DNA of 64,000 nucleotides from Sinonovacula constricta (taxonomy: Eukaryota > Mollusca > Bivalvia > Cardiida > Solecurtidae), in NCBI GenBank assembly GCA_007844125.1, contig CM017559.1, positions 68,212,705 to 68,276,704 of the forward strand, read 5' to 3'. Below are positions 29,346 to 45,214 of this stretch, piece by piece. Position 1 is the first letter of the stretch, and every line of letters begins with the position of its first letter. A program made the translations under genes and the position numbers. Below the pieces are notes generated by a model. The model searched no databases and was not told where the DNA came from. It saw only the letters and a program-made list of their open reading frames with translations.

Positions 29346-31995
29346 TTGAAGACAGCATCTTAAAGTATTGTTTATTATCAACATCATTGAGCCATGTCCT
29401 CTTTCCTAAGATTGAATTCGACAAAAAAAAGAAGACAAATCAAGTCAGATGTTTAAATAAACCAGTTGTTTGGAAAATACATGTCGGTTGTAATCCTCAT
29501 TCTGCAATAACTAAGAAATAAGTGCAGACATTACGTCAAATACTTAATGAACTGTTTATTACAAATATCTTTTGTTATTAACTACGATACACGGATATAT
29601 TAACACATATACTGCAAACGCATATGTTGAGGTATTACTTCACATACGTGTTAAGTAACATAAGAATTTACAACAAACTCTACAAACAGTTACACCATGG
29701 TTTGTTAACATCTTTTATCAGACGTTCTTTTTAGAAAACTTACATAATTATATATGTAACAGTGCTTGTTATAAAGATAAGTTGGCAATCGTGCAACTTA
29801 TAGATTGCATTTCCTGTAATGTCTAAGAAACTAATTGTATTGCAATACGAAAATATGACGAGGTTCCATCAATATAACAGATTTTGTAATTTTAAAGAGC
29901 TAGAGTCAGAGATACAAAAATGTAAATTTTATGAAAATGTGACCATAAAAACGAAATATTACAGAATTAGAAAAAAAAAGTCACTGCATTGGAGCGATAA
30001 GTCGACCAAAGGATTTTGCTTAAGCAGGTATATATGTGTAGAGTTCAAACGCTACGAGAATCTATAAGAAACATTTAACACGTCCTTTTAGTGAATCATA
30101 AGAAATACATCTTCAACAACATTGAGTCCCAACTTCCAGTTGGCTAGTCTGGTTAACACATCTACTTCAAACGCATATGTGAAATCATTGTTTTAGTCAG
30201 GGTCTGTCCTCTAAAATAATACCTGTTCATTTACCATATCAATGCATAAGAAAGGTAAGGAATCCCGCATATTAGTTGTACTGTAGTTCATAAAATGCTA
30301 ATTTAAAATTAAGATATTACCAGTTAATTATTCCCTGATTTATATAAGAAAAGAACTTAGACCAGGTCTTCTTAACTAACACAAAATCTGCTATTTTTAA
30401 GTGTCAAAGCTGTGATGTAATATGTCCTCGTGGACAAGTAGGACTACACGTGTTTTGCAATGAAGTGATTCTTCTAACTTATTAAACTTATTTATTAATG
30501 CAACTTTATGTATTGTTTTCTTTTCTAACATGTCTCTCAGGAATATGAGCATTATTCTCAAAAATTAAATTGCTAGTTACCAACAAATGAAAACATATTT
30601 TAACCGTGAACGCGGTTGTCTGCATCGAACAATAACTACCTGTACAACTCAAGAAAACCTAAATGATGTAGTAAGCGTTTGATAATGTTGAAAATGTAAG
30701 TAAAATTTAAAAAGAACAATACCTGGGGTGTTGTTTTGCCTTAAACAACCCGGGACAACCAAAACACCATCAACTGCGTTACAGATGTGATTCTTTCATG
30801 GATAAATATTCACGTTAAAAAGTCTGATAATGTAGTGTCTAAGCAAATTGTCATGGGACATCAAGTGTCACATCTTAGACTTGCCTTTCTAAATTGATTT
30901 CCCAACTGAACTGGGCGATGTTTGATTCAATGGACCCTTAAAAACACACTTCACTGAGGTCGATTAGGGGTATTTAGCGATTATATGTACAAATTACTTT
31001 GTTGCGTAGTAAACAATTGCTGATTCCCACGACATAAAACAATTGCAGATTCCCACAACATAAAACAATTGCAGATTCCCACAACATAAAACAACTCGAA
31101 CACATTGAACCACACTGTCACGTGACATAAAAGGAGTGTATTAAAATACAAAGTTAGTTAGAACAACGCAACATAATTTAATCTCGTGTACAATATAACC
31201 AAGCGCTTAAGTTAATGATGAAAAATAAACATCCCGTTTTTAAACAATTATTTACAGACAACAAACAGTGTGCACTTGACATATATCTATTTATCTATTT
31301 GTTTCCGATCGTCTGAGAATATATAGATCAAATGAACAGTGTTAGTGCTAAAATTTTATAAAATCTAAATGGAATTACGAAATAAAACGCAACTAAACGA
31401 TGTTAAAATAATAGATGCTAACATATTAATATTTTTTCTTAGACAAGCAGACTAAGTCAAATATATATTGCAAACTGACAAAATATCGTATCGAGAGCCA
31501 CATACATGTAAATACTTTTCATCAAAAATATATACAAACATTAATTAATCATATAATAGCTTAACAATACCGTGTTTACATCACTAGAACATAACAAGTG
31601 CCCCTTTTCTAGGTTAATAGCATTATGAATATCATCATTTTCAGTTCTGTGTTAGAGAATTGACTTAATGTTCTACATCTAAACGTTTTGTTATATTCTA
31701 GTACAATACAGGCGAGTAACTTATCCTTACCCAAATTATTGTTATGTTTCTCAGCTGCTTTAAAAATCAGTAGAAGTAATTAATATTAAACATCGCATAC
31801 CACGTTTCAATAACATTAGTTTATCAAAGTTTATAGGCTTGCTTTCTGAGATGTATCATTTGGCTTAAATAATTTTTATAATGAACTAATGCAAAAGTTC
31901 CGAACTTTTATTAAACTATGCAATCCAGTAATAGATTTAACAATTTTTTAAATTTATGTCTATTTCACTTATATTTTACTGAAAGCACTGTTTTC
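29346..31995. other. Intergenic, no gene recognised
   Basis: AT-rich. It includes the 26-bp repeat at 31013-31090 and a short dispersed block at about 30860-30960. The 82-codon open frame at 29819-30067 (+) shows no recognisable motif. Confidence 0.4.
31013..31090. repeat. 26-bp tandem repeat, 3 copies
   Basis: The unit is acaattgcagattcccacaa plus cataaa, nearly identical three times. Confidence 0.9.
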
Positions 31996-32180
31996 CTTTT
32001 GCCGACTGACCGTTCCAATGCGGCAACTGGTTGTTTTTCTTTGTGTGTGTTATGTCTCGTCTCTTTGTATTTGTCACATTTACATTTACCTTGTTTGCCT
32101 TTGTCTAGAGGTAGTTTACATTTAAATATCTGTGGAAATGTCGATAGAACATTTTCTTATTTACATATTTGAACAATATT
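31996..32180 (+). repeat. Dispersed repeat family A, truncated copy
   Basis: It starts inside the element at ttttgccgactgaccgttcc and runs through tatgtctcgtctct and cttgtttgcctttgtct to ttatttacatatt. Confidence 0.75.
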
Positions 32181-32669
32181 TGCGTTTTTACCTTTAAGGA
32201 CTTTGGCTCCTAGAGTTTTCCTTAATAAGTTACCATAAGAGACTTGTTCCATCACCCGGGGTAAGCAATAAATACATAGTGGTGTTAGTCCGTTTGACAC
32301 CGTCTGTATTCCCAGGTAAGTTCATAGACAACTTAAGTCGACCGTAGATAAACACGACGTACCGTCTGAACGGGACTGATGTCTGTTGATATTTGCAAAA
32401 GATCCTAGGTAACACCCGCTCCTTGAAAGCTGCAATCAGTAATATGTCAATGAATTTACCAGAAGGCAGATCTCAATTAGGCTTTTAGTTGCGGTTTACA
32501 TGCATAAATTATTATATTTAACGAATTTAGTAACCCTGTGTCAGCATTCAATGGATATTACATTTAGCGTTTGTATCAAAAACAGGGTATAAATGTTAGA
32601 ATGTTACTTAAAGTGGAACTTAATACTTCACTTAGACAAACTATTTAAACATGTAGAGCTCTTCTATAT

Positions 32670-33265
32670 TTAATTTGAAAATATGAAAAAGTCCTATAAG
32701 AATTACCACAGATATTTAAAACTGAACTACTTCTAGGCAAAGACATAAAGAAAATTGTTCGTGCTATCGAAGCAAAACTATATATCCCTATATCATACAA
32801 GCTCAAAAGATTATATTTGCAATGCGTATTTCTTGTCCAAGATGTACTAGGCCGTTTAATGATAATCATTTTTTTACAGTCTTCCCATAGATATATACGT
32901 AAATTATATATGTGAATCAGTATTTTATACGAGGCAAAAATAAATTAAATACACAAAATTGCTGCAATTACAAGGACACGGGTTCTTGTTAAGCGTGTGT
33001 ATATATGATAACTAGAATGTAAACATATACTTAGATTAACCTATTTTGTAAATGAACAGAACCTCTTTAGGAAGTATGGGACTCGAGCACCATGCAGGCT
33101 TTCCAAGGCGGTATCTCTTGGTTTGCCTTTTTTTTTTTTTTTTTGTTTAATGACAACTCACAGAGTTTCAAACTTTTACAATTAACTTGCATGTGAAGAC
33201 CTTTGTCCTGTGCCGTTTCAAAGTTTGGAAAATGCTGCAATGCTCATAGGACTATGTCACATTTC
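32670..33265. repeat. Fragments of repeat family A (both orientations)
   Basis: 32670-32760 (-) holds agtcctataagaattaccac. 33061-33265 (+) holds ttccaaggcggtatctc, a T17 run, and acttgcatgtgaag...tgctcatagg, the alternative head block also seen near 39195, 47846, 51495 and 59085. Confidence 0.5.
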
Positions 33266-34880
33266 TGTATTCATAATACTGCAAAGTTTATTCTAATCTA
33301 TTGCTTTCGTGTACTTAAAATTTATGAAGATTTGTTAAGAGGCATTCATACTTACCTATGTCATTACCTATAACCTTTGCACATATCCTTATTTGAGATT
33401 GTTCATTATTTTCTTGATTCAATTCAGGGCGCCCATGACTTGAAGGGTGAGTAGCTGACGGGCAACTCAAGTTATAGTGTGGGTTGGATATGGTTCAAGA
33501 GAAAAGTCCTTCTGCTGAACAGCGGTGTGCGTTCATTTTATTGTTTGTAATTTTAGTATTTTAAGTTGAATTAATTTCATTTTTATTGATTGTTCTTTAA
33601 TCGTGTAAGTAAATCTAAATCACTGTATCATTTATTTTTCAGACAATTATTTACAATTCCAATTTTCGGAGTAGATTATGTTCATTATTGACATTAATAT
33701 ACCGATTTAATAAATATTTAATGTTTATTTATTCATCGTTTTCATGCTTTTAATTGATTTTCTAGTCATTGTTTTGAGTTATTTAAGTACATGTTAGACA
33801 ATAATTTTTTACATCGTTTAACAAAAAGTATGTTTACAATGCTTATTTTAATAGGTTTTATTGCAAATGTTCATATTACAGTATACGTATTATAATAATA
33901 TTACAGTTACGTATTGTTTGTACGATACCTATTAAAGTCTTTCATTCACCTGAAAGCATTCTCTAACATACCTGTACGAAAGTATAGGGTGGTATTGCAT
34001 TTAATTTTGCGGTACAATATTACAAATTGAGAATTTGTTTAAACCTAAATCACGTTTTTTTTCTTGCTTTTTGTTTTGTTTTTGTTTTTGTTACATCGTA
34101 CCATCACATCACATTTACTGTCATATTGGTGACGTCCAGCTAATTATCGGTGGAGGAAGACCCCAGACTTATTCTTGGGTACAACTAACAGCGCACCGCA
34201 GGTTAGCTGGAAAAACCCCACCAAAACATCCAATTAGGAATTTAATACACCAAATTGGTTATTTTGTTTTGCTTTCAAAATATGATTTGTTGTGAAAATG
34301 TATATAGTTTTAAAAGAAATATGACCATAAATTTATTCGTTCCGAAATACTTAACTTTATTAAATGAACCTGTCAAGCAGTTCTATTACCGACGAGTTTT
34401 TAGAATAAAACTATAAGGTTACTGTAAACTCAAATGAGACACATCCGAATTAACGAAAAGGCTAGAAATATGTGATTTTCCAATTAAACTTAACTTTATT
34501 CCGAACCAGTTGATTCTTCAACAAATTTTATTTTATAAACGCTTTATGCATCTTAGAACATCAATTTAATTAACTAAAACATTTAAGGGACAAAGTCAAA
34601 ATACCTCTTCTAATTAATGCTGCTATGTAATTAAATGTGTTTTGCTCCACGTGCATCGCATTTCGCATTTCATCAAATATACCGGTTTAATTATGTTACG
34701 ATGGTTAAATGCTGATATATGGCGCATTTTTAATTTACCTCATTTAGCATTAATCTCAAATCAAACTTCATGAAGAGAAGCACACGTGTCTTCTTATTGT
34801 AATCAATAAAACAATTACTACAAAACACTTTCCTGCTTCCGGAAATAAGGAAAATTCGATAGTACTTCCTGTATGGCAAT
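33266..34880. other. Intergenic with a partial SINE
   Basis: AT-rich. About 34125-34200 is a reversed fragment of the SINE body at 16133-16380 (ggtggaggaagaccccagac). Nothing else was recognised. Confidence 0.5.
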
Positions 34881-34899
34881 GTTTATATTTACTGATGAC

Positions 34900-36550
34900 G
34901 GCCAATGTATTTCACATTTAGATACAGTAAAAAAGGACAATCGCATTGGTGGGACAATGAATGTGAAACGTTAAAGCAAATAAAATATAAAACTCTGAGA
35001 TTTCGTAGAACTAATGAAGCCGCAGATTTTTCTTCATACGAGAGTGAAAAGAGCCATTATAAAATGATTATACAATTTAGGGAACATAAAAACGAGAGAC
35101 AGAAGCTCGTGGATTGTAGAGACAATGATACTTTGCTTTGGAAAATGGTTAAGAAAACCTGTAGTGATAAGAAATCCTCTGCAAGTGTTTGTATCATAAC
35201 AACGGAATGATTTACATATTTTAGTAAGCTGCTTTTAACAACGGGAAAGTGAATGTAGAAATGACTATTATTGACAACAAATACTTTAGAAAATGACCTA
35301 ATACAGCACTAACGCTTTATGCAGTTAAAAACTCTATCTTAAAATAAGCCAACGCAGGTTTCCAAAAGGGTTATTCAGCTGATGATCACTTATTTTGTTT
35401 TCAAGCAATGGTCCGAACATATTTATATATGCAAGGTGGGCGTTTCTTTTGTCTATATGTGGACTTTCGTAACCCAAAATAAACTATTTAAAAGCCTAGG
35501 GGCAAAAGGTGGTCATGGAAAGTTTCTTAATAAAGTGATTATTATGTTCCACAACTTGAGATCATGAGTCCGGACATTACCAGATGCCGTAACTGATTTG
35601 TTCACATAAAATATCGGGACCCGGCAAGGATATCAGTGCAGTGTCACAATTTTTAACCTGTTTATTAATGACTTAGCCACACTATTACGACAAAAATGCC
35701 GAACATAGATCTTCATTGATGATTCTTTCCCTGATATATTATATCTTATTATGCTGAGTAGTCAGGCTTCAATAGAAATTTACTTTTTTCGATCAATTTT
35801 GCACCCTCTCAGGTATGGAAGTGAACTTCGATAAAACGGAAATAACAGTATTAAGAAATGGGGGTACCTTAAGAAGAAAAGAGCAATGGTCTTTCTGTGG
35901 TAATTTAATTCGCACTACGTCCTGTTACAAATATTTTGGACTTATACTTACAGCGACTCTCTCATGGATGGCAGCTTAAGATAAACTTACATTTCAGGCA
36001 CATTAATCTATCTATGCAATTTATAATTATCAGAGATCTTAAGGCCACAGTTGTCTAAACTATTCGCATTAATGGTTTCTCATCTGATGATTTAAATACT
36101 CACTAGATATTGAAGCAGTTCAGCTAAGTGTACGCAAAAGGTATCTAGAATCGACAAATAGCACGAATATTTGTATTGCTTTAGGAGATTGTGGAGGGCT
36201 TTTTTGTGCATAAAATTATATGCCAATTATATAAAATATTGTTGTAAACACTTACAAATGGATGACGAAAAATACCCTAAGCATTGTTATTTAATGTGTA
36301 AGAAATTAAACGAAGTAGGAAGAGTAATATGGGCTTCGCATGTAAAACAGTTATTGTTTACAAACGGTTTCTGATTTGTCAGAGTAAACCATTCCATAGA
36401 CGACAGCGATGTTTTATATGTTTAAACAAAGAATTATCGATTGTCATATACAAAACTGGAGTCAATCTATACAGAAATCTAATAGATATTATCACTATAA
36501 ACAATTTAAAACACTGTTAAACGTTGAACTGAACGATATCTTAGTATATC
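34900..36550 (+). mobile_element. Degenerate non-LTR retrotransposon (LINE) ORF2 relic
   Basis: Frameshifted pieces in order. 34905-35207: endonuclease-RT spacer, with SHWWDNECETLKQIKYKTLR. 35355-35469: RT palm, with AGFQKGYSADDHLFCFQAM then FFCLYVDFRNPK (motif A Asp present). About 35580-35700: VTDLFT and NIGTRQGYQCS then FNLFINDL. 35803-35980: GMEVNFDKTEITVLRNGG then SCYKYFGLILTATLSW. 36171-36374 and 36409-36550: the C-terminal region. The RT fingers are deleted and the catalytic (F/Y)ADD box reads YAE-stop at about 35745-35760. Clearly dead. It ends abruptly at minisatellite array 2. Confidence 0.9.
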
Positions 36551-36552
36551 TG

Positions 36553-38302
36553 ACACAATGGCACATTACACGTCAGGACACGATACTTTGCTATGTCACA
36601 CAATGGCACATTACACGTCGAGACGCAACACTTTAATACTCACACAATGGTACATTACACGTCATGACACGACACTTTACTATGTCACACAATGGCACAT
36701 TACACGTCATTACACGACACTTTACAATGTCACACAATGGCACATTACACGTCATTACACGACACTTTACTATGTCACACAATGGCACATTACACGTCAT
36801 TACACGACACTTTATAATGTCACACAATGGCACATTACACGTCATGACACGACACTTTACTATGCCACACAATGGCACATTACACGTCATTACACGACAC
36901 TTTACAATGTCACACAATGGCACATTACACGTCAAGACTCGACACTTTACTATGTCACACAATGGCACATTACACGTCATTACACGACACTTTACAATGT
37001 CACACAATGGCACATTACACGTCAAGACACGACACTTTACTATGTCACACAATGGCACATTACACGTCATTACACGACACTTTACTATGTCACACAATGG
37101 CACATTACACGTCATTACACGACACTTTATAATGTCACACAATGGCACATTACACGTCATGACACGACACTTTACTATGCCACACAATGGCACATTACAC
37201 GTCATTACACGACACTTTACAATGTCACACAATGGCACATTACACGTCATGACACGACACTTTACTATGTCACACAATGGCACATTACACGTCATTACAC
37301 GACACTTTACTATGTCACACAATGGCACATTACACGTCATTACACGACACTTTACTATGTCACACAATGGCACATTACACGTCATTACACGACACTTTAT
37401 AATGTCACACAATGGCACATTACACGTCATGACACGACACTTTACTATGCCACACAATGGCACATTACACGTCATTACACGACACTTTACAATGTCACAC
37501 AATGGCACATTACACGTCAAGACTCGACACTTTACTATGTCACACAATGGCACATTACACGTCATTACACGACACTTTACTATGTCACACAATGGCACAT
37601 TACACGTCATTACACGACACTTTACTATGTCACACAATGGCACATTACACGTCATGACACGACACTTTACTATGTCACACAATGGCACATTACACGTCAT
37701 TACACGACACTTTACTATGTCACACAATGGCACATTACACGTCATTACACGACACTTTACTATGTCACACAATGGCACATTACACGTCATTACACGACAC
37801 TTTATAATGTCACACAATGGCACATTACACGTCATGACACGACACTTTACTATGCCACACAATGGCACATTACACGTCATTACACGACACTTTACAATGT
37901 CACACAATGGCACATTACACGTCAAGACTCGACACTTAAATATGTCACACAATCGCCCATTACACGTCATTACACGACACTTTACAATGTCACACAATGG
38001 CACATTACACGTCAAGACACGACACTTTTAAGTGTCACACAATGGCACATTACATGTCATTACACGACACTTACTATGTCACACAATGACACATTACGTC
38101 ATGAAACTACACTTTACTATTTCACACAATGGCACATTACCCGTCAAGACACGACACTTTAATATGTCATATAATGGCACATTACACGTCACAACACTTT
38201 CATATATCGCACAATGGCACATTACACGTCAAGACACGACCCTTAAATATGTCACACATAGGCACATTACACGTCACGACAAAACTCTATAATATGTCAC
38301 AC
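36553..38302 (+). repeat. Minisatellite array 2 (45-bp unit, about 39 copies)
   Basis: The unit is acaatggcacattacacgtc followed by attacacgacactttac and (t/a)atgtcac. The period is exactly 45 bp through the core and decays after 37930. Variants differ at attacac/atgacac/aagacac/aagactc and at tatgtc/aatgtc/tatgcc. The unit has no stop in several frames, so it yields 534-, 460- and 455-codon open frames. No start context, splice signals or domain support a protein. Confidence 0.97.
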
Positions 38303-39190
38303 TTTTAATTGATTTCTCAAATACCCTAAACTTCGGAGTTTGGACTTTGTGTTTTGGCTTAGGATTAAGTGTTTCATGTTAAGAGTTTATTGAACATTCT
38401 TGAGACCGTTTCTTGCAAAGCAAAGGTACTGCTGTTAGATTTAAGGAACATCATTTCTCATAGTTATCTTTGTTAATCAACGTGTAATACTGTCCTGGGA
38501 GTCGCGCAACACACTACCAAATAACATACTTAATAGAACACATTGCAGAATTAGTTCAGCTTTGCCAGAATCTAGAATGAACAGTTAAGCTGTTTCTTCA
38601 TTACAAGTATGTGTGAGTATTATATCTCAAAACGTCATTTTCAGCGCAAGGTTTCGTCCATGCTTATTTGTCAGAAAAGCTTTAGATGTTATTTAAAACA
38701 GCCGATTTACCCAAAACTTCTTTAAAGTTACAATTTATCATAATTCTAAGAACTATTAAATAGTTCTACTTATTCTAATGTAAGTAAACTTAAAAATTGA
38801 CAAAATCATCAAGGCGTGAAACTGTATACTTTATTCCAAAATCATGTCAATTAATTGAGGAAATTTCCTAGTTATTTTGAATAGCTAGAACCATGGCGCT
38901 TATAATTAATGTTTTAATGAGAGATATGTTATTGCAAGTGTTGTCTTTGTTTGTTAGAATACTAAATATGTTACAATGTATGCCATTCATTTTAAAGTTA
39001 ATATATATATATATATATAATTAAAACGTTGCTCTTGCAAGTCACGTGTTTTAATTGCCCGCCTTAAATGAATTTGCTTGTCCGGTTCTTAAATACACGT
39101 GTTCCATTCCATTGATACATTACCACCACCCAAAACTTGTTGCAGATAAAAGTGTTTTATAATTTATGGACGGATCCATTTTCTTTTGAA
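38303..39190. other. Intergenic, nothing recognised
   Basis: AT-rich, with a short (AT)n tract near 39001-39020. Confidence 0.4.
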
Positions 39191-39865
39191 TAAGAACATA
39201 TGGCAAAGTCCTATGAGCATTGCAACATATACTAAGCTCCGATAAGGCACAGAACAAAGTTATTTCACATGCAAGCCAAGCGAAAAGTAAGAACAAATTT
39301 GTGATGAGTTATTTAACGAAAAGAGAAAACCTTGATATCGACCTTTTTAACGTGAAGCATCTGAAAAACTTTCAATATGGTGTTTTGCTGTGCCTAGTAC
39401 ACGTAAGACATTTCGATAAATTTGAAAATATGTTCTTCATGGTCGACATATTTTAAATTGCTATAATACTATTAAAAAGCACAAAGCAATGAACATGCCT
39501 TTTAAAAGTCTTGTCCAATCCCTTCTAAATGAGCAAAACATACCATTTCAGGTTTTAGGGGCAGTTTCATGGTGGAAAAACGTGAAAAAGAAAGCAGCCG
39601 CCTTTTGTTTCAACGAGAGTTTTCTGGTTATTTCTCATATATAATACAACGATAAAAGTACTAAACGGACTTCAACTTTTAATTGTATAAATAACAGTCG
39701 TTCCAAAGTGGTAACTTTTCTTTTTGTGTGTAATATCTCGTTTCTGTGATTTCTATCACTATTACCTTTACATTGTATGACTTTGTCTATTCGTACTTCA
39801 AATTTTAATATATGTTGTAATTCTTGTAGGAACTTTTTTTAATTTCCTATTTTAACTGTCTGGAT
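39191..39865 (+). repeat. Repeat family A pieces with alternative head
   Basis: 39195-39320 holds gcattgcaacatatactaag and acatgcaagccaagcgaaaa, nearly identical to 47846-47960. 39695-39860 is a diverged family A tail (gtcgttccaaagtggtaac, ctttttgtgtgtaatatctc). Confidence 0.55.
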
Positions 39866-40794
39866 TAACTCAGCATATAGACTGTTAGCTTCTTTTGTAT
39901 ATTCTTGCTTTTTCTATTATTAAGTAGTTTATACAAAATAAAAAATCTTTTTACGTTTATAATCGAGAGAAAGGCGCATTATTAGGGATTTCTTAAAAAT
40001 ATTCAGTTTCCTTTTCTTACTTATTATAGTAAATCATACAGAATTTGAGCCTCTCAGCGAATGTCACGAACAATATACGTATAATTTGTTAAAAACGATG
40101 CATGTCTTCGGTGTCATGGATTCTGGTAAATTTCGGTGATTCTTGGAGCTTGTATTTTCACAGGAACAGAGCTGATCACCACGTTTACACAGAAACCGTT
40201 TGTATGAAACAAAAGCAATACTTTTTACATCAGAAAATGACATTATCAAATAATTTGTCATCTCACTAGTTCTCAAATTTCATGAAATATTTTTGTAAAC
40301 AAGGTACCAGAATAAAATATGTTTTAACAATATCAGTTTTGCGAAAACATTAAAATATAAAACATATCAAAATGGCAACATACGGGGTTTAATCGGGGAC
40401 CTCAACTCTGAGACACTAGCATGTAACCACTAAAATAAACAAACAGATGCTACGGTTAGACCGGTCATAAATATTGTGCGTTGGCCTGACTTTATCGGAA
40501 GGCAGTGGTCATATTGTTGAAAAAACTTTACAATGAGTTACGTGTTCAACTTAACTAACGCAGTGGATTGTATTGTAAAAAGAAAAATAAAACTAAATTA
40601 AATATTGTGGCAGTTAAAAGGACGTAGGGCTTAACGGGAAACTGAATTTAACGCATCAATTAAGATCGTAGAAATTATTTTCTCATTTTTATTTCTTTTG
40701 TGCATATGTACAAACTGACAAATAGTGGATCTTAAACACTTTGAAGAGACGTCGTGTCCTATAGCATGATTCACCATTCCTTATGTTTTCGTTT

Positions 40795-41010
40795 CACTGC
40801 TTCTATTTGGAAATCCCCAGGAAGTGCTAAGTTAGAAATTTGTAAACCGGCCTAGGTACCTATGACGATCCTTTTGCCGACTGACCGTTCCAAGACAGTT
40901 AGCTTTTGTTCTATCTCGTTTCACTTTCTTCTTGCCTTTTCATTAGACTTGCATGTGAATACGCTTTACATTTTGCCTTGGTAAACTATTCTCTGTCATA
41001 TTTTTCGTAT
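40795..41010 (+). repeat. Dispersed repeat family A, diverged partial copy
   Basis: It contains ccaggaagtgctaagttaga, ttttgccgactgaccgttcc, tatctcgtttcac and cttgcatgtgaatacg. Confidence 0.6.
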
Positions 41011-43439
<2,429 letters not shown>

Positions 43440-43625
43440 TATTAATAAATAGATAAATAAGAAAAGATCCTATCAAAATTTTCACAGATATTTAAATTGT
43501 ATCTACCTGTAGATAAAGGCAAACAAGGTAAATGTAAATGTGACAAAATATAGAGACGAGACAAAACACACAAAAAGAAAAACTATCAGTTACCGCCTTG
43601 GAACGGTCAGTCGACAAAAGACAAC
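43440..43625 (-). repeat. Dispersed repeat family A, truncated copy
   Basis: It runs from taagaaaagatcctatcaaa through agataaaggcaaacaaggta to cttggaacggtcagtcgaca, then stops. Confidence 0.8.
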
Positions 43626-45214
43626 TTAAAAGGAATAAAAAGAAACATTTCAAGGAACAAATATTTGGCTTATACGATGAGATCATGATTATACTTTTAC
43701 CTGCCCTTTATTTAATTGCATGTCGTTTGCATTTTCTCAGTTTATTTATGCATATATTTGGTCTTTAATGCAATAAACTGTTTGTTTGAAATTGATTATG
43801 AAGTAGTTCTTAGATTTATGTAAAGTATGAAAGTCTGCTAAAATAAGTGCATAATATAGCATAGTTTTATTTTAAAATTATTTTCTGTTCTTGTCGTTAA
43901 AAGCAACTATTATTAATAGTATTCTGAAAAGAAAGTAAACAAATTATATCAATTTATGAACAACACTTTTTCTTAGCCGACTTTGATTTATACTAATTAA
44001 ATGATGTAATTATATGTTAGTTTTTATAAATGACAGCTAATGTTAATTCAAAACATCAATAAAAATATTCTGAACTCTGAAGAGAGTAGCATGATAGTTT
44101 TTGTTTCTCTTCACATTTACTTTTAATGTAATTCTCAACAGAAGACGATCACCTTTGTCTTAAAATTGGTTTCCCCATGGAATCTCTGCAAATCCTATTC
44201 GAGGATTTAATGTTTTGTAGTCCTTTTTATGTTTTCTTTAATGTTATATTGCCGCTCCTGATATTGTGTTGTCCATGGTGATTAAAGTCCATGGGATACT
44301 AATATGAATACTATGTCCACGACTATAAGAAAGTTATTTCTCATCAAAAGTTACATTTCAAACTGTGTTGAACCGACATATCACATGGCGAACCAATTTA
44401 ACAGTCCCTTTTTAGGGTATGTACAGCCATTACAAAAGGAGTCTAATTGGCACAGACTATAAAGTTAGTACGCGAAAAATTTAAATGACCGGTTTTATAG
44501 CCTGCGGACACAATAAATTTAGTGAAGAAATGTTTCTGTGAAGCGGAATTAATAGATAAACCGCTACGCACTATCATATGATTATTTAAAGGCCTTATAT
44601 AGAATTTAGTGACATAAAATCTACGGAAAGGCTAAATATTAACCTAATAGGATATGCATAGAATAACATTAACTACATTTATTATTTCACCTTACAAGAT
44701 TTGAACGTGTTGCAACTGTTGAAAAAAGATTTAAATGGCATTTTCGTAACGATTTGAATAATTTGGAAATGGGATAAATAAAAACAGAATTTATATTCGT
44801 TTTAGTTTTTGGTTTTACCTCAGCATACAAAATTTTATTTTGATAACAGAATCATCTAGCATTTCTCCCAATAGTTCTTCTTTTATTTAATCTCTTATAA
44901 ATATAAACACATTTTGCATACGTGCAAAGAAAACAGATAATCGGCGGCTACAGGACCATATCTTCCGCTTCAAGGGAAAATATAAGTGGCACAACTGTAA
45001 CACTGTTTGACATCGTCTGGATCGCCGCTTGACGACAACAACCGTAATTGTAAACCATGACTGGAAACAAAATTTTCTCGGAAACGGTTGCTGTTCTGCT
45101 AAAATTATGACACGTTTCATAAAAAATGTTGTATTGGTAAAGATGACAACTAATAAAAAATACTGTCTTTATATCTTTGTAAATGTATAATTAAGTTTAC
45201 GTCATATGTTTCCA
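43626..45214. other. Intergenic with a possible terminal-exon-like tail
   Basis: About 44930-45090 resembles the Ig gene's last exon weakly (see findings). About 44150-44220 holds the short dispersed block that reads PWGNQ on the - strand. No intact gene. Confidence 0.35.

Noticed and set aside
32200..32470. Possible exon ending at CAG|GTAAGT (32316)
   Set aside because: A strong donor-like site, but the frames on both sides carry stops and no acceptor or domain was found.
36558..38162. 534-codon open frame on +, with 455- and 460-codon frames overlapping
   Set aside because: Entirely built from the 45-bp tandem unit, which lacks stops in several frames; no start context, splice structure or domain supports a gene.
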